NCBI RefSeq assembly: GCF_001083805.1
Contig: NZ_JXSK01000004.1
Location: 372,001-436,000, forward strand
Direction: 5' to 3'
Source of the DNA: Photorhabdus luminescens subsp. luminescens
GTDB lineage: Bacteria; Pseudomonadota; Gammaproteobacteria; Enterobacterales; Enterobacteriaceae
DNA: 64,000 nucleotides
A program made the translations under genes and the position numbers. Shown here piece after piece: positions 1 through 9,075 of the stretch (positions within the stretch are counted from its first letter, which is position 1; every line of letters starts with the position of its first letter). Below the pieces are notes generated by a model that was given only the letters and a program-made list of their open reading frames with translations, was not told the origin of the DNA and made no database searches.

Positions 1-798
1 CAATTGCGCCAGGGAAATACGCCAGATTTTCGGGAACGCATCCGTCACAACCGTTTTCAGGCGCTTGCTCTGTTGCGCCAAGATAATATTAACGAGCAGA
101 AACTCCATCAGCTCTGGAGTCGTTGTCATGCAGATTATTTCCTTCGCCATACGCCAAAACAACTCGCCTGGCACGCTCGCCATCTAGTACAACATGATTC
201 TCAAGAGTCACTGATACTGATAAGTACCAAGCCAACTCGCGGCGGCACAGAAATTTTTATCTGGAGCTTAGATCGCCCTTCCCTGTTTGCGGCGGTTGTC
301 GGCGAATTGGATAGACGTAACCTGAGTGTTCATAATGCTCAAATATTTACCAATCGTGATGGTATGACAATGGACACTTTCTTGGTATTGGAACCCAATG
401 GTCATCCTTTAGCATCGGATCGCCACGAAATAATACGTAACGCACTTTTACAAGTCGTTCTGGATCCTCATACCAAGACACCGAAAACACGAAAATTGCC
501 AACCAAACTGCGCCACTTCAACGTACCAACAAAAGTGACCTTCTTACCTACCCATAATGAACGACGCACCTATATGGAACTATTTGCCTTGGATCAACCG
601 GGATTACTGGCAAGAGTTGGTAATATTTTTGCCGAAATGGGGGTTTCACTGCATGGTGCACATATCACCACCATCGGTGAACGTGTCGAAGACTTTTTTG
701 TTCTGGCAGATAAGGATCACAAAGCATTAAATAAAAAAGTCAGAGAAGAATTATCAGAAAGGTTGACAGCAACCCTAAATCCAAAGGATAAAATATAA
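1..798 (+). CDS. glnD: Bifunctional uridylyltransferase/uridylyl-removing enzyme GlnD, C-terminal part
   Basis: The gene enters from the left edge, so only the last 265 codons are present and the frame is open from base 1. GlnD uridylylates and deuridylylates the PII proteins GlnB and GlnK in response to glutamine and so sets nitrogen assimilation. The visible part is the C-terminal regulatory region with two ACT domains: one around the stretch beginning ESLILIST and a second around [16 protein letters not shown], ending in [14 protein letters not shown]. The nucleotidyltransferase and HD domains lie outside the window. The family is close to 880 residues. dapD follows 46 bp downstream, as in other enterics. 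Identification is firm; nothing looks broken in the visible part. Confidence 0.96.
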   Translation, partial: QLRQGNTPDFRERIRHNRFQALALLRQDNINEQKLHQLWSRCHADYFLRHTPKQLAWHARHLVQHDSQESLILISTKPTRGGTEIFIWSLDRPSLFAAVVGELDRRNLSVHNAQIFTNRDGMTMDTFLVLEPNGHPLASDRHEIIRNALLQVVLDPHTKTPKTRKLPTKLRHFNVPTKVTFLPTHNERRTYMELFALDQPGLLARVGNIFAEMGVSLHGAHITTIGERVEDFFVLADKDHKALNKKVREELSERLTATLNPKDKI

Positions 799-844
799 CT
801 GAATATAAGCCCATGATTCGGACGATAACCAAGGAACCGATGCA

Positions 845-1669
845 ATGCAGCAATTACAATCCATTATCGAAAATGCTTTTGAAAACCGCGCAACGCTTAC
901 TCCAGCAACAGTCAACCATGAAACACGTGATGCTGTTACTCAAGTCATCAATCTTCTGGATAGTGGAAAACTGCGCGTTGCAGAGAAAATTGACGGTCAG
1001 TGGGTCACTCATCAATGGCTAAAAATGGCTGTACTGCTCTCTTTCCGTATTAATGAAAATCAGATCATTGATGGCGCAGAAAGCCGTTATTTCGATAAAG
1101 TTCCGATGAAATTCTCTGACTATGATCAGGCAAGATTTGAAAAAGAGGGCTTTCGCGTAGTACCTCCTGCGACAGCACGTCAAGGGGTCTTTATTGCCCG
1201 TAACTGCGTACTGATGCCTTCCTATGTCAACATCGGCGCTTACGTTGATGAAGGAACAATGGTAGATACCTGGGCAACAGTCGGCTCCTGTGCCCAAATT
1301 GGTAAAAACGTCCATTTATCCGGTGGTGTCGGCATCGGCGGCGTATTGGAACCATTGCAAGCTAACCCAACCATCATTGAAGACAACTGCTTTATCGGCG
1401 CCCGTTCTGAAATTGTAGAAGGTGTCATTGTCGAAGAGGGTTCAGTGATTTCAATGGGTGTCTATATCGGTCAAAGCACCAAAATCTATGATCGTGAAAC
1501 AGGCGAAATCCATTATGGTCGCGTCCCTGCGGGTTCTGTTGTTGTCTCTGGCAACCTCCCATCAAAAGATGGTAGTTATAGCCTGTATTGTGCTGTCATT
1601 GTCAAAAAAGTGGATGCCAAAACACGAGGAAAAGTGGGCATTAATGAACTACTTAGATCGATAGATTAA
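845..1669 (+). CDS. dapD: 2,3,4,5-tetrahydropyridine-2,6-dicarboxylate N-succinyltransferase
   Basis: DapD transfers succinyl from succinyl-CoA to tetrahydrodipicolinate in the succinylase branch of lysine and meso-diaminopimelate synthesis in the cytoplasm. The 274-residue protein has the family's normal length. An N-terminal helical domain (about 1-100) precedes a left-handed beta-helix of hexapeptide repeats (about 105-230), recognisable by runs such as [15 protein letters not shown] and [13 protein letters not shown]. The start ATG at 845 lies about 10 bp after an AAGGA ribosome site. It ends just before a clear terminator at 1677-1711, so it probably forms a single transcription unit or the end of one. 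No anomalies seen. Confidence 0.97.
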   Translation: MQQLQSIIENAFENRATLTPATVNHETRDAVTQVINLLDSGKLRVAEKIDGQWVTHQWLKMAVLLSFRINENQIIDGAESRYFDKVPMKFSDYDQARFEKEGFRVVPPATARQGVFIARNCVLMPSYVNIGAYVDEGTMVDTWATVGSCAQIGKNVHLSGGVGIGGVLEPLQANPTIIEDNCFIGARSEIVEGVIVEEGSVISMGVYIGQSTKIYDRETGEIHYGRVPAGSVVVSGNLPSKDGSYSLYCAVIVKKVDAKTRGKVGINELLRSID

Positions 1670-1676
1670 ACTTTAA

Positions 1677-1711
1677 AATAGCGGATAATAAATAAGTCCG
1701 CTATTTTTTTG
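1677..1711 (+). terminator. Rho-independent terminator after dapD
   Basis: A 9-bp perfect stem (AATAGCGGA at 1677-1685 pairing with TCCGCTATT at 1697-1705) with an 11-nt loop is followed directly by a run of T. It begins 7 bp after the dapD stop codon. Confidence 0.85.
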
Positions 1712-1883
1712 CTTTTTATCATCATTACCGACCTCAGTCAGTGTTATTAATATAGGGAGTTTGAACGCGGGCAACGTGCACAACCTGGAACGGATACAGC
1801 GTACATAAGACGTTTGAGCACGACCCACATTCAAAATAACGTATAAAATAACCTACTGGGAAAAATACCCTTAAGGTGGCGCC

Positions 1884-2270
1884 ATGTACGATAATTTAAA
1901 GAGTCTGGGGATCACATACCCCGAAGAAATTGACCGCTATAGTCTGCGTCAGGAAGCTAACAACGATATTCTGAAAATCTATTTCCGCAAGGATAAAGGT
2001 GAATTCTTTGCTAAAAGCGTGAAATTCAAATATCCGCGTCAACGCAAGACTGTAACTGCAAACAATACAGAGCAAGGATACAAAGAGATCAACGAAATCA
2101 ACACTAACCTGCGTTATGTGATTGAAGAGTTGGATCAAATTTGCAAACGAGATCAAGCAGAAGTCGATTTGAAACACAAAATTCTCGATGACTTACGTCA
2201 TCTTGAACACGTTGTTGCCAACAAGATTGCCGAGATTGAAGCCGATCTGGAAAAACTAACCCGTAAATAA
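1884..2270 (+). CDS. yaeH: DUF3461 family protein YaeH
   Basis: This 128-residue soluble protein matches the enterobacterial YaeH family (DUF3461) over its full length. It opens [10 protein letters not shown] and ends with a long charged, helix-forming tail (about 85-128) that could form a coiled coil. Function is not established for the family. The ATG at 1884 has a good ribosome site (AAGGTGG, about 6 bp upstream). It stands alone between two terminators, in the same place after dapD as in E. coli, so it is a core gene of unknown role. Confidence 0.93.
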   Translation: MYDNLKSLGITYPEEIDRYSLRQEANNDILKIYFRKDKGEFFAKSVKFKYPRQRKTVTANNTEQGYKEINEINTNLRYVIEELDQICKRDQAEVDLKHKILDDLRHLEHVVANKIAEIEADLEKLTRK

Positions 2271-2285
2271 AACGGTTCTATTAAT

Positions 2286-2321
2286 TACACCGCTTATATC
2301 CTATCCGGTATAAGCGGTGTA
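2286..2321. terminator. Bidirectional terminator between yaeH and yqcA
   Basis: A 13-bp perfect inverted repeat (TACACCGCTTATA at 2286-2298 with its complement at 2309-2321) lies between the convergent ends of yaeH and yqcA. Short T-rich flanks on both sides fit termination from either direction. Confidence 0.75.
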
Positions 2322-2327
2322 TTTCGA

Positions 2328-2777
2328 TTATTCAACTAATCCCCCCCACTGTTTAATCCAAGGCTGAGCAAAAACTTCCGGTTCAGCTTCTTCCACCGCA
2401 TCTACCATCAGAACTTCGCCGATTCTTATTGCTCCTTGCTCTTGTAGTAAATCATCAAAAGTACGCCCGCCGCCACAAAAGTTCTCGTAGCTGCTATCTC
2501 CCAAAGCGATCACGCCATAGCGTAATTCTGGCTGATAACCCAATTCATCTCGCAAAGCATAATAAAGCGGCTGAATATTATCAGGTAAATCCCCTTGCCC
2601 AGTCGTTGAAGTAATAACTAAAACCGTGTTATCAAGATAGGATTGCCACTGCTCCAACTCCCCTTCTTCAAATACTTCGATATCATGACCTTGTTGTTCA
2701 AGGATCTGCTGTGCTTCTTCTGCAACAGCAAGCGCGTTGCCGTAAACAGTACCAACAAAAATACCAATCTTCGCCAT
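2328..2777 (-). CDS. yqcA: Flavodoxin-like protein YqcA
   Basis: A 149-residue flavodoxin-fold protein of the YqcA/MioC kind, expected to bind FMN and carry single electrons in the cytoplasm. The N-terminal phosphate loop (GTVYGNAL, residues 8-15) and the TSTTGQGD loop near residues 57-64 are the FMN-binding signatures. In E. coli yqcA is the last gene of yqcC-truC-yqcA. Here about 5.5 kb of foreign-looking DNA separates it from truC, so it must have acquired its own promoter or depend on one in the insert. The ATG at 2777 is preceded by AAAGGAATT-type purines only weakly placed; the start is otherwise supported by family length. Confidence 0.93.
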   Translation of the reverse strand: MAKIGIFVGTVYGNALAVAEEAQQILEQQGHDIEVFEEGELEQWQSYLDNTVLVITSTTGQGDLPDNIQPLYYALRDELGYQPELRYGVIALGDSSYENFCGGGRTFDDLLQEQGAIRIGEVLMVDAVEEAEPEVFAQPWIKQWGGLVE

Positions 2778-3264
2778 AATTTATTATCTCTTCAAAGGAA
2801 TTATCAGTTATCCTCGCTGGCAACAGCAGAAAACTCAACCCTTCCCAAATCAGGGATAATTACCTTTACCAGCTAAGCCATCTCATCAAAGCAAATATTG
2901 CCACTATTAAGTTCATTCTGTCATGTAAACAGCACTAATGACTAATCATATATCTAATAAACTAATTACGAACAGACGTAGCGATCAATAACTGTAGTTA
3001 TTCTACATAAAACGGTAACAGGTAATCATCAAAAATATCGTTCTCTGTGACAACCAAGATCAAGTAACAGAAGTGAAGTCATCTTAAATCAAGTTATTTA
3101 GCCAATAATAATTCAATGTTAAAATCACTTTTTTAAACGACTTTAGTTGATAATATTGATATTAATATGAAAAATGACCATATCCTTTTTTTCAAGATTA
3201 ACAATAGTATTATGAAATCAATAGAACAGCACAAATAAGCACTAAATAAAGGAAAACCATCACT
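2778..3264. other. Gene-free AT-rich spacer at the left edge of the island
   Basis: These 487 bp separate the divergent yqcA and the membrane-protein gene at 3265. No ORF with a plausible start is seen. The DNA is AT-rich and contains a 16-bp near-palindrome (AATAACT GT AGTTATT, 2987-3002) that could be an operator. Promoters for both neighbours must lie here, but I cannot place them with confidence. Confidence 0.6.
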
Positions 3265-4446
3265 ATGTTTAACAATAGAGCTGTTGTGTTGAGTATACTA
3301 TTAAGTGCCGCAAACATCACCGGTTCATCCGGCCTGATGATTTGGGTAGATACCATGCTTAAAGATGGCGGTATGATTTTAGACGCTTACATTCCTGTTT
3401 TTTCCTATTTATTGGGGTTATCTCTGGGATGCATGACCATATCTTTTCTTATTCGAAAAATGAATATTAATTTTTTTGAAAAAAATATTTTTGGATTATT
3501 TTTATTATTAGCAACTACAAACTGCATTCTCTTTGCAAGAGAAATAATACTTATTCCAGTTTGGTTGGATGCTCTACATAGAATATTATGGGGGGTAATA
3601 AGTGGATTTATTGTCATAATGGGAAGAAATATCCTTATAACCGCAAGAAATGAAAATAAAACGAATAATGATTTTACTATTTTAAGCTTGGCGTTATTAA
3701 GCCTACCCTTTTTAATTCCTATTATTTTCTCTTTTTTAGGTTTAAATTACCGCACATCAGCAGACCTTTTTGCTGCTTTTATTTACTCTACTGCTTCAAT
3801 TATCTATTTCACTGGCTTTAAAAGCCATAATTTAAAAAACAATAATTTAAAAAAACAAAAGCAGGATCTTAAAGATTATGTAAAAACAACCAATAAATTA
3901 GTCGTTTTCTTTGCCTTTTCCAGTTTAGTGATAATCAATGTTTGCTTTCTCCTATCCTTAATGATTATGCCAGCAATGCGAATAAAATATTTTGAACATA
4001 TTGATATGATTCAAATGTATATCATATTACTGATTATATGGTTCCCCTGTGCAATTGGGATCATGAAAGTCATCAAATCTGCACTTTTAACCAAAAGAAT
4101 CATGGTAGGTAATATGATGCAATTATTTTCTCTCGGATTCTGTTTACTTGGCATTATGATAAATTCTGGCATACTCTATTTATTATTTACAATTATGGTA
4201 TTTTTAGCTAATACCATTATGCAACCTGTTTTTTTCTCTTATCTGGGGTTATATTCAAAAAATTCTCTTTATACTTTGGGTATGCAATCAGGGATTTATG
4301 TATTTATTACTATGATCATTCTTTTTTATACTATTTATTTAGGTGTTGATATTAAAGAAATCGTTGCTGGATTTACAATATTATTAATTTCATCAATAGT
4401 TATCTCGACTATTTTTCTCTTTACTATTAATTATAAAAAACAATAA
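3265..4446 (+). CDS. Polytopic membrane protein, divergent transporter-like
   Basis: The 393-residue product is almost entirely hydrophobic, with about 11-12 predicted transmembrane segments and a basic central loop (about 190-212, rich in N and K), the layout of a 12-helix major facilitator protein with a 6+6 split. I do not see the classical MFS motif A, so the family assignment is tentative. The ATG at 3265 has an AAAGGA ribosome site. Base composition is strikingly AT-rich compared with yqcA and truC, which indicates acquisition by transfer. It converges with the MFS gene at 4566-5777 across a shared terminator. Its substrate is unknown; the neighbouring amino-acid-modifying genes make export or import of a related small molecule a reasonable guess. 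Confidence 0.8.
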   Translation: MFNNRAVVLSILLSAANITGSSGLMIWVDTMLKDGGMILDAYIPVFSYLLGLSLGCMTISFLIRKMNINFFEKNIFGLFLLLATTNCILFAREIILIPVWLDALHRILWGVISGFIVIMGRNILITARNENKTNNDFTILSLALLSLPFLIPIIFSFLGLNYRTSADLFAAFIYSTASIIYFTGFKSHNLKNNNLKKQKQDLKDYVKTTNKLVVFFAFSSLVIINVCFLLSLMIMPAMRIKYFEHIDMIQMYIILLIIWFPCAIGIMKVIKSALLTKRIMVGNMMQLFSLGFCLLGIMINSGILYLLFTIMVFLANTIMQPVFFSYLGLYSKNSLYTLGMQSGIYVFITMIILFYTIYLGVDIKEIVAGFTILLISSIVISTIFLFTINYKKQ

Positions 4447-4490
4447 AGCCAGCGTAATTATTATATTAAAACACTTATTGTCAATGGAGA

Positions 4491-4518
4491 ATAAAAAGCA
4501 CCTTAAAGTGCTTTTTAT
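4491..4518. terminator. Bidirectional terminator between convergent transporter genes
   Basis: A perfect 11-bp stem (ATAAAAAGCAC at 4491-4501, GTGCTTTTTAT at 4508-4518) with a 6-nt loop has A and T tracts built into both arms, so it can act in both directions. Confidence 0.85.
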
Positions 4519-4565
4519 ACAACTATTGATGACAAGCAATAAAGATACAATAATTATATCCTATA

Positions 4566-5777
4566 TTAGCCTGCTAATACCTTTTTATTTCTAAAGTAAG
4601 TACTTAGTAAAGTAAAGAAAGTAAAAAGTATCAGTAATATCCAACTTAAGTTATAACTACCTGTAATATCTCTTAATATCCCTACTAATGGCGCAATAAC
4701 AATCACAGAGACTTGGTTAGCTGTCATAGCCAAACCCAAAGCAAATCCCACCCTATCTTTAGGGGCTGTGTCTGCTATATAAGCTACCCAAGGGCCATAC
4801 CAACCTACTCCAAAGAAACCAAGCAAGATCATTAATAGGAATAAAAAATAATAATTATCAGTTTTAATAAAAAATAAAATAGCGATTCCAATCAAAGAAC
4901 AAAATAAGCAACATAATACTTGAAAATATCTATTTGTTTTTGTTCTGTCACTCCAAGCAGCTAAGGCTATTCTTCCTACAACCCCAGAGATAAGAGCTGA
5001 GAATAATAAAGTTGCACCTATAGATGGAGAAATTTTTAGCTCTTCATAAAAATAAGAAATTAGATAAATAACCACACTATATTGAATAGCTGTTAAACAA
5101 GCGCCAGACAACATAATATTAAACATCGCAGGTTCTTTAACCATCAATACTTTATTTCGGATAGTCGATATAATATTAATATGCCGTATTTTCTTTGCTC
5201 TAGGATCTTTATCTTTATAAAATATAAAAAAAAGTGTAGCCCCAAAAATAGCAATACATCCACTAGCAAAGAAAGCAAAATGCCAATTAAAACGAATTGC
5301 CAAAAATGGTAGAATTAAACTTGCCAAGGCCCCTCCTAAGGGCAATCCTGCTTGTCTAATCCCCATAGCAAAACCTAACTGACTTTTCGGAAACCAATTA
5401 GAAACGGATTTTGCCCCACCTGGTTGCGCAGAGCTATATCCAATCCCAAGAATAAATAAGAGTATGAGAATTGCATAATAGCTATCAAAAAATAGGGTAA
5501 AACATAAAGTCATTCCAACGAAGAAAACACCTATACTTACCACGTACTTTTCATTAAACCTATCAAGTAATTCTCCAGCTACTAGTAAGCCAAATAATGG
5601 TGCAAGTTGGGCAGACGATACTAGTAACCCAATTTGGAATGCAGATAACGACATCTGTTGCTGTAATAGTGGAGCGATAGAACCTATTCCTTGAACAAAA
5701 AAACATGCACATGCCTGCGTTATCGTAGCTATAAATAACACTGTCCATTTATAACTTTCAATATTTTGATTTATCAC
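4566..5777 (-). CDS. MFS transporter of the oxygenase-racemase operon
   Basis: A 403-residue major facilitator superfamily protein with 12 predicted membrane helices. The loop between helices 2 and 3 carries a motif-A-like GELLDRFNEKY (about 67-77), and helix 4 has the GxRQAGLPLGGAL signature typical of MFS members. The start is GTG at 5777 with AGGA about 10 bp upstream; it lies 23 bp after the racemase stop, so it is the third gene of an operon with the racemase and oxygenase. By context it most likely moves the pathway's substrate or product across the inner membrane. Like its neighbours it is AT-rich. Direction of transport and substrate cannot be read from the sequence. Confidence 0.88.
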   Translation of the reverse strand: MINQNIESYKWTVLFIATITQACACFFVQGIGSIAPLLQQQMSLSAFQIGLLVSSAQLAPLFGLLVAGELLDRFNEKYVVSIGVFFVGMTLCFTLFFDSYYAILILLFILGIGYSSAQPGGAKSVSNWFPKSQLGFAMGIRQAGLPLGGALASLILPFLAIRFNWHFAFFASGCIAIFGATLFFIFYKDKDPRAKKIRHINIISTIRNKVLMVKEPAMFNIMLSGACLTAIQYSVVIYLISYFYEELKISPSIGATLLFSALISGVVGRIALAAWSDRTKTNRYFQVLCCLFCSLIGIAILFFIKTDNYYFLFLLMILLGFFGVGWYGPWVAYIADTAPKDRVGFALGLAMTANQVSVIVIAPLVGILRDITGSYNLSWILLILFTFFTLLSTYFRNKKVLAG

Positions 5778-5800
5778 GAATTAACTATCCTAGAAGATCT

Positions 5801-6661
5801 TTATAAAAAACCACTATATGTATATGGAGAAGTAAAGTTATCAACCTTACTTTGTTCTGTTAAGAATAAAAATTTCTGAATTCCCTTTTGAGAGTTAATT
5901 TGGCTAATCACCTGATAAAGTGAGTTGATGGCATCATAGGCAGGAGCCACCCATTCCTTAACATTTTTAAAAATATACTTTAATTCATCTTTAATATTAG
6001 GAAAGTGAGTGCATCCTAAAATCACGACATCCACATTATCAACTTCCTCCTTTGTCATTAATCTTAATATTAAATTTTCTATATCATTGGTTTTTAATGA
6101 TATTCCTCTTGATTTCATCTCTGAAAATTTAACCAACTCTGTTAAGCCTAACTTTTTAAAGATAAACTTATCATCAATTAACTTTGCACATATATTATTA
6201 ACATACTCACTGTTAATTGTATTAGGTGTAGCAATCAGAAGAACATTCTTTTTCAAAGAGATCTGAAAAGCCTCTAAAATAGGAGAGAGCACCTTAATAC
6301 AAGGCATTTTTAGCTTTTCTATAAAACTGTTACTCAATAAAGTTGATGCTGTATTACAGGCAATGATTAAACCAATTGGCTTAAATACTTGTATTGCTTG
6401 CTCTAATAGATCTTCTATTCTTTCTAGTAACAAAGTTCTACCCTTATTTCCATAAGGATATAACTTATTATCAGCAATATAAACGACGTCAGTACCTAAA
6501 AAAAATTTTTCTATATATTTAGATACTGACAAACCACCAACCCCCGAATCAAAAATCAATATTCTAGGTGCATCAGTGTTTATTTTTTCTATAGAATCGC
6601 CATTAGCATTGTAAAATGCTATACTTTTTTTTTCTAAAATAATCGTATTTTCAACTAACAT
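5801..6661 (-). CDS. Aspartate/glutamate racemase family protein (MurI-like)
   Basis: This 286-residue protein has the hallmarks of cofactor-independent glutamate racemases: DSGVGGLSV (D38, S39), the IACNTAS motif with catalytic C102, and LGCTHFP with the second catalytic C217; the PYGNKG loop (69-74) is also present. It should interconvert L and D forms of glutamate or a related acidic amino acid. A 30-residue N-terminal extension precedes the usual start of the fold. Its place between an amino-acid hydroxylase-type oxygenase (9 bp upstream) and an MFS gene, in an AT-rich island, argues that it is not the housekeeping murI, which sits elsewhere in enterics. A role in supplying a D or hydroxylated acidic amino acid is inferred. 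Ribosome site AGAGGT precedes the ATG. Confidence 0.88.
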   Translation of the reverse strand: MLVENTIILEKKSIAFYNANGDSIEKINTDAPRILIFDSGVGGLSVSKYIEKFFLGTDVVYIADNKLYPYGNKGRTLLLERIEDLLEQAIQVFKPIGLIIACNTASTLLSNSFIEKLKMPCIKVLSPILEAFQISLKKNVLLIATPNTINSEYVNNICAKLIDDKFIFKKLGLTELVKFSEMKSRGISLKTNDIENLILRLMTKEEVDNVDVVILGCTHFPNIKDELKYIFKNVKEWVAPAYDAINSLYQVISQINSQKGIQKFLFLTEQSKVDNFTSPYTYSGFL

Positions 6662-6670
6662 AAAAACCTC

Positions 6671-7642
6671 TTAAGCAATGATAGCTCGACTTTGAACAGA
6701 TCCTCGCATTCCTCGAGATTTCTTTAAATCAGTTGTAAAGACAACTCTTGCTAACCAACGTGCTTTTTCTCCAAATAAAGGTTCATATGCATCCCTGGCG
6801 TGTACACATCTAAAGTTATCAACAAATATGCAATCTGAAGTATTTAAAACAACTGATTTTTTATTTTTATTAAAAAAATCAATTATCTTATTAACTGCTT
6901 TTATTTCATCTAATGAATTGTTATCTAGGTTCAAAGCAGCAGCATTAATTCTTACATAAGGCTCTTCTTTTGCACCAAATAATATGGCTTGACCTTCTTC
7001 ATTAACAATATTTGAAGTTGAATGAATTGGATTATGAGAAATATAAAACCTGTCCTGAAAAAGCAAATCCTTTTCCTTATCAGTAAGTTCAATACCGTCA
7101 ATACAAGAAATTGTTGTTGGTGCTCTTTCTTCATTTCGCATACAGACAAGTCCCAAGAACTCAGCTCTTGCTGGGTGAAAGGCATCTTCTACATGAAACC
7201 CGAAATCTTTATTTGAACCACTGCTTGAATTAGGGATATTTTGTAATTCTTCGAAAGGAATAATATTATTGTATATACTACCATTTCGTTGGGAGGTAAA
7301 TCCCATACCTTCTCCCAATAAAGATCCATATAGACCTAATAATATTTTTGCATCATTAATTTTATATCCATCTTCTAATTCTATTAATTTTCTCGGAGTT
7401 GGTTGAACACCATTAAGTAAAACAGGGTTATCTTTAACATGAATAGCAGCATATTTCTCATGCCTCTTAAAATGATAAAACTCTTCTCTAATACTACGAG
7501 GCAACTCTTGTGCGAAAATTGAGGCTCTTTCTAGAAAGTCATATTGATTATCTAATTTCTCATCAAAAACAATATGATCTATTAAATCTTTAATCACTTT
7601 ACTTTCATTTTGATCAGGTTTAATTTCCTTAATATGTGTCAT
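6671..7642 (-). CDS. Fe(II)/2-oxoglutarate oxygenase, clavaminate synthase/arginine hydroxylase type
   Basis: A 323-residue member of the clavaminate synthase-like oxygenases that hydroxylate free or carrier-bound amino acids (AsnO, VioC and relatives). The iron triad is visible: H150 and E152 in the sequence GFHVEDAFHP, and distal H281 in CVHARDAYEP; R295, 14 residues after H281, is at the place of the 2-oxoglutarate-binding arginine of VioC. The family normally acts on the beta carbon of Arg, Asn or similar. It is the first gene of an operon with the racemase and transporter, with AGGA before its ATG. Substrate cannot be deduced; there is no NRPS gene in the window, so a free amino acid is likely. 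AT-rich, probably acquired. Confidence 0.87.
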   Translation of the reverse strand: MTHIKEIKPDQNESKVIKDLIDHIVFDEKLDNQYDFLERASIFAQELPRSIREEFYHFKRHEKYAAIHVKDNPVLLNGVQPTPRKLIELEDGYKINDAKILLGLYGSLLGEGMGFTSQRNGSIYNNIIPFEELQNIPNSSSGSNKDFGFHVEDAFHPARAEFLGLVCMRNEERAPTTISCIDGIELTDKEKDLLFQDRFYISHNPIHSTSNIVNEEGQAILFGAKEEPYVRINAAALNLDNNSLDEIKAVNKIIDFFNKNKKSVVLNTSDCIFVDNFRCVHARDAYEPLFGEKARWLARVVFTTDLKKSRGMRGSVQSRAIIA

Positions 7643-8327
7643 CTTCCTACTCTAATATAGTTAATATAACAAAGACCAATTTGGTTCAGGGAATTTATAT
7701 TTTTTTAGTTTAAAACAAAATTTAATTTACATTTATTTACATTTTTATTATTTCCAAAATTTTATTTTATTCATAAATTTCAAAATTTTACATTATCTAT
7801 GTGTAAAAAAAACACCTCTTTTCAAATCGAACAAAATATTTACGAAAATAATGTTTAAATCTATTTTTTTAAAAAAATAATGCATTTTTTATTTAAATAC
7901 TAACATAATATTACACTAGGAAACTTTTAATCTAAACAAGGTAGAAACTGAGTGTTTGTTTATTACTCATCGTATTAAAACCAACTATCAGTACTTTATC
8001 CATATAGGCGCTATTCATGTTGGCCTGTTTTCGTTTGTCACGAATACTGGCTTTTTTGTTGTTTCCGCACGAAACATATTCAAAGTCAGATCATATACAA
8101 GCCAGAATTTCAGCAATATCACCTGTTGGTTCTTAAACTTACGCCTAACTCAACGCACTAATGCTTTGTTGAGTTGTCCGAATATCTTGTACTTTCTGAG
8201 TATCATGGAATTAAGCCAAGCCGCTGTCTACCTATTTACGGATGCAAAGCAAGACTAGGTTACTTCCGTCGAGAGCTTGCTTTGCTTGTAATAATGGCAG
8301 GGCAGCGAGAGTCAACGACGGCTTCCG
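7643..8327. other. AT-rich promoter region and unassigned remnant DNA
   Basis: About 7643-7920 is extremely AT-rich and must contain the promoter of the oxygenase operon; I cannot fix its -10 and -35. From about 7950 composition becomes normal. Here open frames exist on both strands (7956-8258 forward; about 8025-8170 reverse) but none has a recognisable product or ribosome site, and the reverse frame is broken by stops; decayed mobile-element DNA is the likeliest reading. A perfect 10-bp inverted repeat, GCAAAGCAAG at 8244-8253 and its complement at 8276-8285, lies just downstream of truC. Confidence 0.55.
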
Positions 8328-9074
8328 CTAATTACTATCATATTCCAAATCGGGGATAATACCTTGCCAGCCAAATTGTTGTATTAAATGCTGCCATGAC
8401 GCATCCCATTTCGCCGTAAGCGATAATTTCTCACCCGTAACAGGGTGATCTAATTCAAGATAACTGGCATGAAGCATCAACCGACTGGTTTGATAATGAA
8501 TGGTAACTCCTCTGTTTTGCCGTAAATCGCCATGTGTCGTATCACCAATAATTGGGTGACGAATATGTGCCATATGGCGTCTCAATTGATGTTTTCGGCC
8601 TGTTTTCGGTGTCAATTCCAACAAACTAAAGCGTGATGTAGGATAACGGCCTATCTCTACCGGACATTCTACCGTTGCCAGTGGTCGGTAATAAGTCACA
8701 CAAGGCTGGGCCTCTTTATCGCCATCTGCAAATTTATCCGCGATCCTGTCCAGTTCCTCAACCAGAGCGTAATCAATAATAGCTGATTCCAACACATAAC
8801 CGCGCACAACAGCATGATAAGTTTTTTGTAACTGATGATGTTCAAACTGTTGAGAAAGCTGACGGGCAACATCGCTGGAAAGCGCCATCAGCAATACACC
8901 TGACGTTGGTCTATCCAGACGGTGTACCGGGAAAACATGCTGACCAATCTGATCACGCAATGTTTGCATAACAAAGACAGTTTCGTGACGCGCCAACCAG
9001 CTACGATGAACTAACCACCCCGCTGGCTTGTTAACCGCCACAATATGATCATCCTGATATAGTATTTCCAACAT
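8328..9074 (-). CDS. truC: tRNA pseudouridine(65) synthase TruC
   Basis: TruC isomerises uridine 65 in the acceptor-side T stem of certain tRNAs. The catalytic aspartate is D54 in HRLDRPTSGVLLM, the RluA-family motif. I place the start at the ATG giving MLEILYQDD because the E. coli protein begins there; an ATG three codons earlier (9083) overlaps yqcC and is a possible alternative. The 248-residue length is slightly below the usual 260. It follows yqcC at once, as in E. coli, but its other partner yqcA has been moved away by the island at 2778-8327. Confidence 0.93.
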   Translation of the reverse strand: MLEILYQDDHIVAVNKPAGWLVHRSWLARHETVFVMQTLRDQIGQHVFPVHRLDRPTSGVLLMALSSDVARQLSQQFEHHQLQKTYHAVVRGYVLESAIIDYALVEELDRIADKFADGDKEAQPCVTYYRPLATVECPVEIGRYPTSRFSLLELTPKTGRKHQLRRHMAHIRHPIIGDTTHGDLRQNRGVTIHYQTSRLMLHASYLELDHPVTGEKLSLTAKWDASWQHLIQQFGWQGIIPDLEYDSN

Positions 9075-9075
9075 A

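Noticed and set aside
813-1022. A 69-codon ORF overlapping the dapD start
   Set aside because: It is out of frame with dapD, which has normal length and a ribosome site.
7956-8258. A 100-codon forward ORF next to truC as a real gene
   Set aside because: No start signal, no recognisable family and a remnant-like surrounding; listed only as unassigned DNA.
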